A model generated the notes under the pieces. It searched no databases. It was not told where the DNA came from and saw only the letters and a program-made list of their open reading frames with translations. This document shows, piece by piece, positions 42,433-51,059 of a stretch of DNA of 51,059 nt. The stretch comes from Streptomyces sp. NRRL S-31 (GTDB lineage Bacteria > Actinomycetota > Actinomycetes > Streptomycetales > Streptomycetaceae): positions 1 to 51,059 of the forward strand of contig NZ_JOCB01000109.1 in the NCBI RefSeq assembly GCF_000718775.1, written 5' to 3'. The number at the start of each line of letters is the position of its first letter. The first letter of the stretch is position 1. A program made the position numbers and the translations under genes.

Positions 42433-43590
42433 TCAGCGCAGGCCGGTGGAGCGGCCGAGCGCCGCCTGCACCAGGCGGTCGACCAGCTCGGGGTAGCCGA
42501 TCCCGGTCGCCTGCCACATCTTCGGGTACATCGAGATCGGCGTGAAGCCGGGCATGGTGTTGATCTCGTTGATCACGAACTCGCCGTCCTCGGTGAGGAA
42601 GAAGTCCGCGCGGACCAGGCCCTCGCAGGAGGCCGCCTCGAACGCCTCGACCGCGAGCCGCCGCACCTCGGCGGTCTCCTCGTCGGTGAGCGGGGCCGGG
42701 ACGACGCCGGGCGTGGAGTCGATGTACTTGGCCTCGAAGTCGTAGTACGCGTGCGCGTCCGGCGGCGGGATCTCGGCCGGGACCGAGGCGCGCGGGCCGT
42801 CCTCGAACTCCAGGACGCCGCACTCGATCTCGCGGCCCCGCAGGGCGGCCTCGACCAGGATCTTCGGGTCGTGCTTCCGGGCCTCGGCGATCGCGTCGTC
42901 CAGGCCGGAGAGGTCGTCGACCTTGGTGATGCCGATGGAGGAACCCGCGCGCGCGGGCTTCACGAACAGCGGCCAGCCGTGCTCGCCGGCGAAGTCGACG
43001 ATCTTCTTGCGGGCGGCGGACTCGTCCCGGGCCCACTCGCGGGGCCGGATCACCACGTACGGGCCGACCTTCAGCCCGAAGGAGGTGAACACCCGCTTCA
43101 TGTACTCCTTGTCCTGGCCGACGGCCGAGGCGAGCACGCCCGAGCCCACGTACGGCACCCCGGACAGCTCCAGCAGTCCCTGGAGGGTGCCGTCCTCGCC
43201 GTAGGGGCCGTGCAGCACCGGGAAGACCACGTCGACCTCGCCGAGCGCCTTGGGCACGGAGCCGGGCTCGCTGTAGACGACCTCGCGGTTGGCCGGGTCG
43301 ACGGGGAGCACCACACCGCCCTCCCGCGACTCCGCCAGCTCCGCCACGCTCGGGGTGCGGCGGTCGGTGATGGCCATCCGCTCCGGCTCGTCGGCCGTCA
43401 GGGCCCAGCGGCCGTCCGTGGTGATGCCGATCGGCAGGACGTCGTACTTGGTCCGGTCGATGGCCTTGAGGACAGCGCCGGCGGTGACCACGGAGATCCC
43501 GTGTTCGGAGCTGCGACCGCCGAACACGACGGCGACGCGCGGCTTGCGCGACGGCTGCTCAGGGCTCTGGGGAAGGTTCTCGGTGCTCAT
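42433..43590 (-). CDS. ddl: D-alanine--D-alanine ligase
   Basis: This 385-residue ATP-grasp ligase makes D-Ala-D-Ala for peptidoglycan. The N-terminal VVFGGRSSEHGISVVTAG, the ATP-binding VKPARAGSSIGITKV, and the metal-binding EINTMPGFTPISMYPKMW are clear. An insertion typical of actinobacterial Ddl separates lobes. The ATG follows GAGAGTACC-type sequence without a strong ribosome site; MSTENLPQ is the usual opening. gpsA lies upstream on the same strand (127 nt). Confidence 0.95.
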   Translation of the reverse strand: MSTENLPQSPEQPSRKPRVAVVFGGRSSEHGISVVTAGAVLKAIDRTKYDVLPIGITTDGRWALTADEPERMAITDRRTPSVAELAESREGGVVLPVDPANREVVYSEPGSVPKALGEVDVVFPVLHGPYGEDGTLQGLLELSGVPYVGSGVLASAVGQDKEYMKRVFTSFGLKVGPYVVIRPREWARDESAARKKIVDFAGEHGWPLFVKPARAGSSIGITKVDDLSGLDDAIAEARKHDPKILVEAALRGREIECGVLEFEDGPRASVPAEIPPPDAHAYYDFEAKYIDSTPGVVPAPLTDEETAEVRRLAVEAFEAASCEGLVRADFFLTEDGEFVINEINTMPGFTPISMYPKMWQATGIGYPELVDRLVQAALGRSTGLR

Positions 43591-43717
43591 ATCGCGATGA
43601 GAGTACCCGCAGGCGGCGCCCAAGTCAGCGCGCGCTCCCGGGCCGTCGCTCAGCGTCGCGCGGACGGTCGCACAGCGTCGCGCGGCGGGCCCGGGAGGGG
43701 CGTTCGGAGGGCCGGTG

Positions 43718-44728
43718 TCAGCGCCGTTCGGGCTTGGCGCTGCGCGCCATCAGCTCCCGGAGCGCGACGACCGGCGGCTTGCCCTCGTGCACGATGCCGA
43801 CGACCGTCTCGGTGATGGGCATGTCGACGCCGTGCCGGCGGGCCAGATCCAGCACGGACTCGCAGGACTTGACGCCCTCGGCGGTCTGCCGGGTGACCGC
43901 GATGGTCTCCTGGAGGGTCATGCCCTTGCCGAGGTTGGTGCCGAAGGTGTGGTTGCGCGACAGCGGCGAGGAGCAGGTGGCCACCAGGTCGCCCAGGCCC
44001 GCCAGTCCGGAGAAGGTCAGCGGGTCGGCGCCCATGGCGAGGCCGAGCCGGGTGGTCTCGGCGAGGCCGCGGGTGATGAGCGAGCCCTTGGCGTTGTCGC
44101 CGAGCCCCATGCCGTCGGCGATGCCGACCGCGAGCCCGATGACGTTCTTGACCGCGCCGGCGAGTTCGCAGCCGACCACGTCGGTGTTGGTGTACGGCCG
44201 GAAGTACGGCGTGTGGCAGGCGGCCTGGAGCCGCTGGGCGACCCGTTCGTCGGTGCAGGCCACGACGGCCAGGGCGGGCATGCGGGCGGCGATCTCGCGG
44301 GCCAGGTTGGGGCCGGTGACCACCGCGACCCGGTCGGCGCCGACCTTGGCGGTGTCCTCGATGACCTCGCTCATGCGCATGGTGGAGCCGAGTTCGACGC
44401 CCTTCATCAGAGAGACGAGGACGGTGTCCGGCGCCAGCAGCGGGGCCCATTCGGCGAGGTTGGCGCGGAGCGTCTGGGAGGGGATCGCGAGGACGGTGAA
44501 GTCCGCGTCCCGCAGCGCCCCGGCCGCGTCCGCGGTGGCGCGCAGGTTCTCCGGCAGCTGCACGCCGGGCAGATAGTCGGGGTTGGTCCGGGTGGAGTTG
44601 ACCGCCTCGGCCAGCTCCGGCCGGCGGGCCCACAGGGTCACGTCACAGCCGGCGTCGGCGAGCACCATGCCGAAGGCGGTGCCCCACGAACCGGTGCCCA
44701 TGACGGCCGCCCGCACAGGCTTGCTCAC
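43718..44728 (-). CDS. gpsA: NAD(P)-dependent glycerol-3-phosphate dehydrogenase GpsA
   Basis: This 336-residue enzyme makes sn-glycerol-3-phosphate for phospholipids. The Rossmann motif AAVMGTGSWGTAFG opens it, and GCELAGAVKNVIGLAVGIADGMG supplies the catalytic lysine. SRNHTFGTNLGKG lies in the C-terminal domain. The GTG overlaps the plsC stop codon as GTGA; the two enzymes act in the same pathway, plsC acylating the product line downstream. Confidence 0.95.
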   Translation of the reverse strand: MSKPVRAAVMGTGSWGTAFGMVLADAGCDVTLWARRPELAEAVNSTRTNPDYLPGVQLPENLRATADAAGALRDADFTVLAIPSQTLRANLAEWAPLLAPDTVLVSLMKGVELGSTMRMSEVIEDTAKVGADRVAVVTGPNLAREIAARMPALAVVACTDERVAQRLQAACHTPYFRPYTNTDVVGCELAGAVKNVIGLAVGIADGMGLGDNAKGSLITRGLAETTRLGLAMGADPLTFSGLAGLGDLVATCSSPLSRNHTFGTNLGKGMTLQETIAVTRQTAEGVKSCESVLDLARRHGVDMPITETVVGIVHEGKPPVVALRELMARSAKPERR

Positions 44729-45549
44729 TTGCTCTGCCCTTCCGCTTGCTTGTCCTGCGCCTGCGCCTGCGCCTGCGCCTGTGCCTGCGCTTTCGCCTGT
44801 GCCTGCGCCTTCGCCTGCGCCTGGGTGCGACGCCGCTGCTCGATGCGCTCGCGACGCGGGTCGTACGGCGTCTCGGGCGCCTTCTCGCCGCGGATCTCCT
44901 CCAGCTGGCGGGTGATGGCCGCCATGATGACCTCGGTGGCGTCCTTCAGCACGTCCGGGGTCATCTCCTTGCCGTAGAACCGGGAGAGGTCCACGGGCGG
45001 GCCCGCCAGCACGCGGTGGGTCTTGCGCGGAAGGAGGTTCGGCTTCTTGGCGTACGGCGGCAGCAGTTCGTTGGCGCCCCACTGGGCGACCGGGATGACC
45101 GGGCACCTGGTCTGGAGGGCGACCCGGGCGGCGCCGGTCTTGCCGGTCATGGGCCAGCCGTCCGGGTCGCGGGTGAGGGTGCCCTCGGGGTAGAAGGCGA
45201 CGCACTCGCCGCGCTCCACGGCGTCGATGGCGGCCCGGAAGGCGCTGAGCGCGTCCGTGGACTCCCGGTAGACGGGGATCTGCCCGGTGCCGCGCATGGC
45301 GGCGCCGACGAGTCCCTTCTTGAAAAGGCCGCTCTTCGCCAGGAATCGCGGGACCCGTCCGGTGTTGTACTGATAGTGCGCGTATGCGAAGGGGTCCACG
45401 TGTGAATTGTGGTTCACCACGGTGATAAATCCGCCCTCGGCCGGAATGTGCTCCATTCCACGCCAGTCCCGCTTGACCAGAACCACCAGCGGCGGTTTGC
45501 AGATCACCGCGGCGAAGCGGTACCAGAAGCCGATTCTGCGGCGGGGCAC
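44725..45549 (-). CDS. plsC: 1-acyl-sn-glycerol-3-phosphate acyltransferase (PlsC-like)
   Basis: This 274-residue membrane acyltransferase makes phosphatidic acid from lysophosphatidate. The NHxxxxD motif reads NHNSHVD, and the second block FYPEGTLTRD is intact. Its C terminus ends in a Gln/Ala/Lys repeat (RRTQAQAKAQAQAKAQ...), encoded by a GCCTGC-type hexamer array, an unusual tail. I chose the GTG at 45547-45549 with GAGGAAGG upstream. It overlaps gpsA by 4 nt. It diverges from cofC. Confidence 0.9.
   Translation of the reverse strand: MPRRRIGFWYRFAAVICKPPLVVLVKRDWRGMEHIPAEGGFITVVNHNSHVDPFAYAHYQYNTGRVPRFLAKSGLFKKGLVGAAMRGTGQIPVYRESTDALSAFRAAIDAVERGECVAFYPEGTLTRDPDGWPMTGKTGAARVALQTRCPVIPVAQWGANELLPPYAKKPNLLPRKTHRVLAGPPVDLSRFYGKEMTPDVLKDATEVIMAAITRQLEEIRGEKAPETPYDPRRERIEQRRRTQAQAKAQAQAKAQAQAQAQAQAQDKQAEGQSK
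44752..44822 (-). repeat. Hexanucleotide repeat encoding the PlsC tail
   Basis: About 12 head-to-tail hexamers, mostly GCCTGC on the plus strand with some GCTTTC/GCCTTC variants, encode alternating Gln-Ala and Lys-Ala pairs. Hexamers keep the frame when copy number changes. Confidence 0.85.
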
Positions 45550-45702
45550 AAGGACACCTTCCTCTAGGACTGCCACCCCGGCGGGGGCCGCACAAGTGTG
45601 GCCCCGGGCCGCCGGTCTGTCGAGAACACCGTACGCCCCGCGCCCATCGACACCCGATAGCCCGGGTGACAATGAACGCGACGAGAGAGGGGCGGTACGC
45701 CG

Positions 45703-46341
45703 GTGCAGTGGACCTTGGTCATCCCCCTGAAGCCCCTGCCGCAGGCCAAGAGCAGACTCGCGGACACCGCCGGCGACGGGGTGCGCCCGGGGCTGGCGCT
45801 GGCGTTCGCCCAGGACACCGTGGCGGCGGCGCTGGCCTGCGCGGCGGTGGCGGATGTGGCGGTCGTCACGGACGACGAACGGGCCGGCCGGGAGCTGTCG
45901 GCGCTGGGCGCGCGGATCGTCCCGGACACCCCCGGCAGCGGTCTGAACGCCGCTCTGGTCCACGGCACGGCCGCCGTGCGGCGGCTGCGCCCCGGCGCCG
46001 CGGTCGCGGCCCTGAACGCCGATCTGCCGGCCCTGCGTCCGGCGGAACTCTCCCGGGTGCTGGGCGCCGCCGCCGAATTCCCCCGCGCTTTCCTGGCGGA
46101 CGCGGCGGGGACGGGCACGACTTTGCTGGCGGCGGCCGGTGATCGCGCCTTGCGGCCGGCGTTCGGTGTGGATTCCCGCATCAGGCACCGGGCCTCAGGC
46201 GCGACGGAACTCGGGCTCGCCGGGGTGGATTCGGTACGGCAGGACGTGGACACCGGCGAGGACCTGCGCGCGGCGCTGGCGCTGGGCGTGGGACCGCGTA
46301 CGGCCGCGGCGTCGGCGGGGCTGCTCATCCCCGGGTCCTGA
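45703..46341 (+). CDS. cofC: 2-phospho-L-lactate/phosphoenolpyruvate guanylyltransferase (CofC/FbiD)
   Basis: This 212-residue nucleotidyltransferase makes the GDP-activated side-chain precursor of coenzyme F420. The N-terminal VIPLKPLPQAKSRLAD is the CofC signature, LNADLPALRPAEL supplies the metal-binding Asp, and AFGVDSRIRHRASGA lies in the C-terminal half. Actinobacterial members (FbiD) prefer phosphoenolpyruvate; substrate cannot be told here. The start is GTG without a clear Shine-Dalgarno sequence. Confidence 0.92.
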   Translation: MQWTLVIPLKPLPQAKSRLADTAGDGVRPGLALAFAQDTVAAALACAAVADVAVVTDDERAGRELSALGARIVPDTPGSGLNAALVHGTAAVRRLRPGAAVAALNADLPALRPAELSRVLGAAAEFPRAFLADAAGTGTTLLAAAGDRALRPAFGVDSRIRHRASGATELGLAGVDSVRQDVDTGEDLRAALALGVGPRTAAASAGLLIPGS

Positions 46342-46384
46342 ACGCGCCCGGCGGCACGGCGCGGGAGGCACTACGCTGGCCGCC

Positions 46385-46588
46385 ATGCAGGCCACCGCGT
46401 ACACCTACGACCCGCAGACCCGCAGCGGCCAGGTACTCCTCGACGACGGCACTCCGGTCCCGTTCGACACCGCCGCGTTCGACGCCGGGGGTCTGCTGCT
46501 GCTGCGCGCGGGCCAGCGGGTGCGGATCGAGACCGAGGGGCGGGGCGACGCCCTGCGCATCACCCTGGTAACCCTCCAGACCCTGTAA
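46385..46588 (+). CDS. Small beta-barrel (cold-shock-like) protein
   Basis: This 67-residue protein reads MQATAYTYDPQTRSGQVLLD then DGTPVPFDTAAFDAGGLLLLRAGQRVRIETEG. The pattern GxVLLDDGTxVPF and GQRVRIE resembles a shortened cold-shock/OB fold, but the RNA-binding aromatic motifs are absent. It lies 43 nt after cofC on the same strand and ends just before a terminator. Function unknown. Confidence 0.75.
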   Translation: MQATAYTYDPQTRSGQVLLDDGTPVPFDTAAFDAGGLLLLRAGQRVRIETEGRGDALRITLVTLQTL

Positions 46589-46598
46589 CCCCCTTACA

Positions 46599-46642
46599 CA
46601 CGCCGCGGGCCGGGCTCCCAGGGGAGTCCGGCCCGGCGCGTG
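46599..46642. terminator. Bidirectional terminator between the small protein gene and hupS
   Basis: Arms 46599-46616 and 46625-46642 pair over 18 positions with a two-base internal mismatch and a G-U pair. It serves the convergent ends. Confidence 0.7.
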
Positions 46643-46656
46643 GCTGTACGACGGTC

Positions 46657-47328
46657 TTACGACGTCGCCTTGCGGGCGGTCGTCTTCTTGGCGGTGGTCT
46701 TGCGGGCCGTCGACTTCTTGGCCGGGGCCTTCTTCGCGGTGACCTTCTTCGCCGGGGCGCTCTTCGCCGCGGTCTTCTTGGCGGCGGTCTTGGACGGGGT
46801 GGCCTTGGCGGTCGCCGTCGTCTTCTTGGCGGGCGCCTTCTTCGCGGCGGCCGTGGTCTTCTTCGCGGCGGCGGCCGTGGTCTTCTTCGCCGCCGCCTTC
46901 TTCGTGGCCGCGGCCGTGGTCTTCTTCGCCGCGCCCGCCGTCTTCTTGGCGGCGGCCTTCTTGCCGGCGGCCTTGGCGATGGTGGGCGGCGGGCCGGACA
47001 GGCTGCCCTTCGGCGCCTTCTTCACGGAGACCTCGCCACCGCGCGGGAGCTTCTTCGAACCGCTCACCAGGTCCTTGAAGCCCTGCCCGGCACGGAAGCG
47101 CGGTACGGAGGTCTTCTTGACCCGAACGCGCTCGCCGGTCTGCGGATTGCGGGCGTATCGGGCGGGGCGGTCCACCTTCTCGAAGGACCCGAAGCCGGTG
47201 ACCGAGACCCGCTCGCCCGCGACGACCGCGCGGACGATGGCGTCCAGGACATGATCGACAGCGTCGGCGGCCTGCTGGCGGCCGCCCAACTTGTCGGCAA
47301 TCGCTTCTACGAGCTGCGCCTTGTTCAC
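46657..47328 (-). CDS. hupS: HU-family nucleoid protein with lysine-rich tail (HupS)
   Basis: This 223-residue protein has an N-terminal HU domain (1 to about 93: MNKAQLVEAIADKLGG, GFGSFEKVDRPARYARNPQTGE, VPRFRAGQGFKDLV). A histone H1-like tail of Lys/Ala/Thr repeats (KKTTA, AKKAPAKK) runs from about 115 to the end. Only HupS in Streptomyces has this tail; it compacts the spore nucleoid. The start is GTG with GGGGAAG upstream. A consensus-like promoter lies about 50 nt upstream in an AT-rich patch. Confidence 0.95.
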   Translation of the reverse strand: MNKAQLVEAIADKLGGRQQAADAVDHVLDAIVRAVVAGERVSVTGFGSFEKVDRPARYARNPQTGERVRVKKTSVPRFRAGQGFKDLVSGSKKLPRGGEVSVKKAPKGSLSGPPPTIAKAAGKKAAAKKTAGAAKKTTAAATKKAAAKKTTAAAAKKTTAAAKKAPAKKTTATAKATPSKTAAKKTAAKSAPAKKVTAKKAPAKKSTARKTTAKKTTARKATS

Positions 47329-47379
47329 GTCTTCCCCTTCGGAGACCTCGCCAGAACGAAAGTGTTCAAGCTTTTTCGC

Positions 47380-47408
47380 ACGTTAGGCAGATATATACCG
47401 CAAATCAA
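47380..47408 (-). promoter_or_regulatory. Probable hupS promoter
   Basis: On the minus strand TTGATT (47403-47408) and TAACGT (47380-47385) are separated by 17 bp in an AT-rich island that includes TATATAT. Confidence 0.5.
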
Positions 47409-47464
47409 ACACGAAACGGGCTTATCACCCTTGTGCCGCAACGGACTCGGCCGCGCCGGACGGT

Positions 47465-47695
47465 TCAGCGGTCCTCCCCGGGGATCCGACCCGCGTCGAG
47501 GTCCGCCGCGAACCGTTCGAGCCGCCTTGCCGCGTCGGCGAGATCATGCTTGGCCGAGGCCGTAACGACCAGCAGCTTCCGGGTCAGCGCCATCCGTACG
47601 CCCTCCGGGACTTGCAGTGCGCGCACCCCTGCGTGCGCTTCCTTGAGCTGGTTCGCGACCGCCGCATAGAGCTGGAGTTGGCCGTCGTGTTCCAT
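47465..47695 (-). CDS. Small conserved protein of unknown function (76 aa)
   Basis: The protein MEHDGQLQLYAAVANQLKEA... is predicted to be all-helical (HAGVRALQVPEGVRMALTRKLLVVTASAKHDLADAARRLERF). No motif is recognised and there is no signal peptide. The ATG has no Shine-Dalgarno; a CACAAT hexamer lies 12 nt upstream of it, so a leaderless or short-leader transcript is possible. It sits between leuD and hupS on the same strand, as I remember a small gene doing in S. coelicolor. Confidence 0.7.
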   Translation of the reverse strand: MEHDGQLQLYAAVANQLKEAHAGVRALQVPEGVRMALTRKLLVVTASAKHDLADAARRLERFAADLDAGRIPGEDR

Positions 47696-47880
47696 GCACA
47701 GATTGTGCCATCTGGGGCGAGTTGTCGCCTGCGCAGGGTATAACTACCGCCTCGAATGGCCTTCCAGGCACTTGCGCCGGAGCCGGACACACCACTCGCC
47801 TACCCGGACAACAACCGCCGTAACGTGGGCAGTTGAGCGGATCCGAGGGGGGCGGCAGGGCCGTACGGGTGCAGACATGG

Positions 47881-47913
47881 CTGTACCCCCAATCGTGGCG
47901 ATCGGGGGTACAG
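47881..47913 (-). terminator. Terminator of leuCD
   Basis: CTGTACCCCC and GGGGGTACAG form the base of a 15-bp stem with one mismatch and a 3-nt loop (arms 47881-47895 and 47899-47913), 55 nt past leuD. Confidence 0.75.
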
Positions 47914-47968
47914 GCGGGGTGTTGGGGTGGCTGAAACTCGACCTATGCGAGATCGGGTCCGGGCCGGA

Positions 47969-48562
47969 TCAGACCGGGAGCGTCCGCGGCTTGTAGCCGG
48001 GCCGGCCGGCCTCGTACCCGGCGATGTCCGCCTCGTTGCGGAGCGTGAGGGAGATGTCGTCCAGGCCGTTCAGCAGCCGCCAGCGGGCGTTCTCGTCCAG
48101 CTCGAAGGCGGCGGTGACGTCCCCGGCGCGCACCTCACGTGCCTCAAGGTCCACAGTGACCTCAACCGTGGGGTCCGCCTCGGTCAGCTCCCACAGCGCG
48201 TCCACGGTCTCCTGGTCCAGGACGACCGTCAGCAGGCCGTTCTTCAGCGAGTTGCCGCGGAAGATGTCGGCGAAGCGGGCGGAGATCACGGCCTTGAAGC
48301 CGTAGTTCTGGAGCGCCCAGACGGCGTGCTCGCGGGAGGAACCGGTGCCGAAGTCGGGGCCGGCGACCAGGACCGTGGCGCCCTGCCGCTCGGGGCGGTT
48401 GAGGACGAACTCGGGGTCCTTGCGCCAGGCCTCGAAGAGCCCGTCCTCGAAACCGTCGCGGGTGACCTTCTTGAGCCAGTGGGCGGGGATGATCTGGTCG
48501 GTGTCGACGTTGCTGCGGCGCAGCGGGACGGCCCGGCCGGTGTGGGTGGTGAATGCTTCCAT
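47969..48562 (-). CDS. leuD: 3-isopropylmalate dehydratase small subunit LeuD
   Basis: This 197-residue subunit completes isopropylmalate isomerase with LeuC. Motifs: [37 protein letters not shown] and [19 protein letters not shown]. The ATG lies 6 nt after leuC, with its ribosome site inside the leuC end. Regulated with leuC, probably by NdgR. Confidence 0.97.
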   Translation of the reverse strand: MEAFTTHTGRAVPLRRSNVDTDQIIPAHWLKKVTRDGFEDGLFEAWRKDPEFVLNRPERQGATVLVAGPDFGTGSSREHAVWALQNYGFKAVISARFADIFRGNSLKNGLLTVVLDQETVDALWELTEADPTVEVTVDLEAREVRAGDVTAAFELDENARWRLLNGLDDISLTLRNEADIAGYEAGRPGYKPRTLPV

Positions 48563-48568
48563 GACTGA

Positions 48569-49996
48569 TCAGACTCCAGCGGGCGCGGCGGTTGCGTCGG
48601 TCAGGTCGGCCGGGGAGGCCAGGTGGCCCAGGACGGCGGTGGCCGCCGCGACCTGCGGGGACACCAGGTGCGTACGACCGCCCTTGCCCTGCCGGCCCTC
48701 GAAGTTGCGGTTGGAGGTGGAGGCGGAGCGCTCGCCGGGAGCCAGCTGGTCGGGGTTCATGCCGAGGCACATCGAGCAGCCCGCGTGCCGCCACTCGGCG
48801 CCGGCCTCCTTGAAGACCACGTCCAGTCCCTCGGAGACCGCCTGGAGACCGACCCGCGCGGAGCCCGGGACGACCAGCATCCGTACGCCGTCGGCGACTT
48901 TGCGCTCCCGCAGGATGTCGGCGGCGGCGCGCAGGTCCTCGATGCGGCCGTTGGTGCAGGAGCCTACGAAGACGGTGTCCACCTCGATGGAGCGCAGCGG
49001 CTGCCCGGCCTCCAACCCCATGTACTCCAGGGCCTTTTCGGCGGCGAAGCGCTCCGAAGCGTCTTCGTACGAAGCCGGGTCGGGGACGGACGCCGAAAGC
49101 GGTGCGCCCTGGCCGGGGTTGGTGCCCCAGGTGACGAACGGCGACAGCTCGTCGGCGCGGATGACGACCTCGGCGTCGAAGACGGCGTCCTCGTCGGTCC
49201 GCAGGGTCCTCCAGTACGCGACGGCCGCGTCCCAGTCGGCGCCCTCGGGGGCGTGCGGGCGGCCCTTGAGGTACTCGAAGGTGGTCTCGTCGGGGGCGAT
49301 CATGCCCGCGCGGGCGCCGGCCTCGATCGACATGTTGCAGATGGTCATCCGGGCCTCCATCGAGAGCTTCTCGATGGCGGAGCCGCGGTACTCCAGGACG
49401 TAGCCCTGGCCGCCGCCGGTGCCGATCTTCGCGATGATCGCCAGGATCAGGTCCTTGGCGGTGACGCCGTCGGGCAGCTCGCCCTCGACGGTGATCGCCA
49501 TCGTCCGGGGGCGGACCATCGGCAGCGTCTGGGTGGCCAGGACGTGCTCGACCTGGGAGGTGCCGATGCCGAACGCCAGCGCGCCGAAGGCACCGTGCGT
49601 GGAGGTGTGCGAGTCGCCGCAGACGACGGTGGTGCCGGGCTGGGTCAGGCCCAGCTGCGGGCCGACCACGTGCACGACGCCCTGCTCGACGTCGCCCAGC
49701 GGGTGCAGCCGGACGCCGAACTCGGCGCAGTTCTTGCGCAGGGTCTCCAGCTGGGCGCGGGAGACCGGGTCGGCGATGGGCTTGTCGATGTCGAGGGTGG
49801 GGGTGTTGTGGTCCTCGGTCGCGATGGTGAGGTCGAGCCGGCGCACGGTACGGCCGTTCTTGCGGAGCCCGTCGAAGGCCTGGGGGCTGGTCACCTCGTG
49901 CAGCAGGTGCAGATCGATGTAGAGGAGGTCGGGCTCGCCCTCGGCGCGCCGGACGACGTGGTCGTCCCAGACCTTCTCCGCGAGTGTCCTACCCAT
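48569..49996 (-). CDS. leuC: 3-isopropylmalate dehydratase large subunit LeuC
   Basis: This 475-residue aconitase-family subunit carries the 4Fe-4S cluster. Cluster cysteines lie in [12 protein letters not shown] and in [32 protein letters not shown] is the family signature. The ATG at 49994-49996 follows GGAGGG. Its leader (about 177 nt to the ndgR operator) contains an inverted repeat GTCGGC/GCCGGC near the start. Confidence 0.97.
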   Translation of the reverse strand: MGRTLAEKVWDDHVVRRAEGEPDLLYIDLHLLHEVTSPQAFDGLRKNGRTVRRLDLTIATEDHNTPTLDIDKPIADPVSRAQLETLRKNCAEFGVRLHPLGDVEQGVVHVVGPQLGLTQPGTTVVCGDSHTSTHGAFGALAFGIGTSQVEHVLATQTLPMVRPRTMAITVEGELPDGVTAKDLILAIIAKIGTGGGQGYVLEYRGSAIEKLSMEARMTICNMSIEAGARAGMIAPDETTFEYLKGRPHAPEGADWDAAVAYWRTLRTDEDAVFDAEVVIRADELSPFVTWGTNPGQGAPLSASVPDPASYEDASERFAAEKALEYMGLEAGQPLRSIEVDTVFVGSCTNGRIEDLRAAADILRERKVADGVRMLVVPGSARVGLQAVSEGLDVVFKEAGAEWRHAGCSMCLGMNPDQLAPGERSASTSNRNFEGRQGKGGRTHLVSPQVAAATAVLGHLASPADLTDATAAPAGV

Positions 49997-50172
49997 CGCT
50001 TTCCCTCCGGCCGGCAAACGTCCGCCGACCCAACTAGAGATCTCAAGGAGCGGTGACTGCCCGTCTCGGGGCCCCTGAAGTCGTGATTCCGGGCGTCGAC
50101 CGCCAGGCCCGTTTGGTCTGCGGGCCGCTGTGTGATTCCAGGGTGGCGCGTTCCACGGAAAATTGAACTTGC

Positions 50173-50189
50173 GTTTCACAGAGTGAGAC
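50173..50189. promoter_or_regulatory. NdgR/AreB-type operator between leuC and ndgR
   Basis: GTTTCAC-AGA-GTGAGAC is a 7-3-7 inverted repeat with one half-site difference, 14 nt before the ndgR start and upstream of leuC. IclR proteins of the NdgR/AreB group are known to bind this intergenic region. Confidence 0.75.
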
Positions 50190-50203
50190 GTGAGTATCGT
50201 TGC

Positions 50204-50920
50204 ATGGACAACAGTAGCGGCGTCGGCGTTCTGGACAAGGCGGCCCTCGTCCTGAGCGCCCTGGAGTCCGGTCCGGCCACCCTCGCGGGTCTGGTCGGCG
50301 CCACCGGACTGGCACGACCCACGGCCCACCGCCTGGCCGTGGCCCTGGAACACCACCGCATGGTGGCACGCGACATGCAGGGCCGGTTCATCCTCGGTCC
50401 GCGCCTCGCGGAACTCGCGGCGGCGGCGGGCGAGGACCGCCTGCTCGCGACGGCGGGCCCCGTGCTCACCCACCTCCGTGATGTCACCGGCGAGAGCGCG
50501 CAGCTCTACCGGCGCCAGGGTGACATGCGGATCTGTGTGGCCGCGGCGGAACGCCTGTCCGGCCTGCGGGACACGGTCCCGGTCGGCTCCACATTGACCA
50601 TGAAGGCGGGTTCCTCGGCCCAGATCCTGATGGCCTGGGAGGAGCCCGAGCGTCTGCACCGCGGCCTCCAGGGCGCCCGCTTCACGGCGACGGCCCTGTC
50701 GGGCGTGCGGCGGCGCGGCTGGGCCCAGTCGATCGGCGAGCGCGAGCCGGGCGTCGCGTCCGTCTCCGCGCCGGTGCGCGGCCCCTCCAACCGCGTGGTG
50801 GCCGCCGTGTCCGTCTCCGGCCCCATCGAGCGCCTGACCCGCCACCCGGGCCGGATGCACGCCCAGGCGGTCATCGACGCGGCTGCCCGTCTGTCGGAGG
50901 CCCTGCGCCGCTCGGGCTGA
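50204..50920 (+). CDS. ndgR: IclR-family regulator NdgR
   Basis: This 238-residue protein has an N-terminal winged helix-turn-helix ([30 protein letters not shown]) and a C-terminal IclR ligand domain ([35 protein letters not shown]). Length and context equal S. coelicolor NdgR, which controls leucine and other amino-acid genes and links them to antibiotic production. TATCGT lies just before the ATG, so the transcript may be leaderless. It is divergent from leuCD. Confidence 0.93.
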   Translation: MDNSSGVGVLDKAALVLSALESGPATLAGLVGATGLARPTAHRLAVALEHHRMVARDMQGRFILGPRLAELAAAAGEDRLLATAGPVLTHLRDVTGESAQLYRRQGDMRICVAAAERLSGLRDTVPVGSTLTMKAGSSAQILMAWEEPERLHRGLQGARFTATALSGVRRRGWAQSIGEREPGVASVSAPVRGPSNRVVAAVSVSGPIERLTRHPGRMHAQAVIDAAARLSEALRRSG

Positions 50921-51059
50921 CGCCCGCCGGGAACACGAAGAGGAGCACTCCGGCCCACTTCGGGGAGGACCCGCCCCAACGCCGCGGCAGGCCCTCCCCA
51001 CGCCCATGCGCTCCCCGCTCCCCGCCGCCTCGGCGCTTCCCGACCCCCCGTCCCCACGC
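50921..51059. other. End of window after ndgR
   Basis: No gene is seen. GGGGAGGAC near 50962 and CCCTCCCC near 50992 could form an imperfect terminator stem for ndgR. Confidence 0.35.

Noticed and set aside
46139..46588. Longer start for the small beta-barrel gene inside cofC
   Set aside because: The extra 82 residues lie out of frame inside cofC and are Arg-rich; the ATG at 46385 gives the conserved-looking part.

Overview
This is a 51 kb stretch of a high-GC actinobacterial chromosome, almost certainly Streptomyces. The evidence is the very high GC content, frequent GTG starts, and Streptomyces marker genes: nsdA, HupS (an HU protein with a lysine-rich tail), the amtB-glnK-glnD operon with a GlnR-type box, and divergent ndgR and leuCD. 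The order ffh, glnD, glnK, amtB, ftsY, smc, acylphosphatase, mutM, rnc, rpmF, DUF177, DivIVA-like protein, coaD, rsmD, recG, DAK protein, rpmB, thiDL, ddl, gpsA, plsC, cofC, HU, leuD, leuC, IclR is, from memory, shared with S. coelicolor (about SCO5587 down to SCO5552) and broadly with Mycobacterium tuberculosis. It is therefore a core chromosomal block with accessory genes inserted. I saw no tRNA, rRNA, CRISPR array, insertion sequence or prophage.

Layout. Positions 1-11000 hold a partial ftsH, the SRP GTPase ffh, the nitrogen operon amtB-glnK-glnD (minus strand) behind a GlnR site, the developmental regulator nsdA, a small prim-pol-like protein and the SRP receptor ftsY. Positions 11000-15400 hold an NCS1 permease, a luciferase-like monooxygenase broken by a one-base frameshift, and a glucose permease with a repeat-rich promoter. 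Positions 15400-20400 hold smc (with a low-complexity insert in its hinge), a 67-residue coiled-coil protein and acylphosphatase. Positions 20500-24400 are accessory: a secreted CAP protein, a secreted beta-helix protein, a flavodoxin-like reductase and its divergent HxlR regulator. Positions 24300-31650 hold the conserved minus-strand genes mutM, rnc, rpmF, DUF177, a DivIVA-like protein, coaD, rsmD and recG.

Positions 31830-37300 hold the most unusual segment: an Hsp90-family ATPase translationally coupled to a 985-residue TPR-like protein, followed by a 16-bp tandem repeat array. I remember recG and the DAK gene as adjacent in S. coelicolor, so this segment may be an insertion. Positions 37300-51059 hold the DAK2/fatty-acid-kinase-like gene, rpmB with a palindrome-rich leader, thiL-thiD, an Lrp-type RAM domain, a DUF3515 lipoprotein, ddl, plsC-gpsA, cofC, a small CspA-like protein, hupS, a small unknown protein, leuC-leuD and ndgR.

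How the genes work together. Ffh and FtsY form the membrane-targeting pathway. AmtB, GlnK and GlnD sense and import ammonium. Smc and HupS organise the nucleoid. Rnc, RpmF, RpmB and RsmD serve RNA and ribosome metabolism. PlsC and GpsA make phospholipid, Ddl makes D-Ala-D-Ala, ThiL and ThiD act in thiamine synthesis, CofC in F420 synthesis and LeuCD in leucine synthesis under NdgR. Several linked genes overlap by 4 nt (amtB/glnK, thiL/thiD, plsC/gpsA, Hsp90/TPR), a sign of translational coupling. All assignments rest on reading motifs and context; no database search was run.
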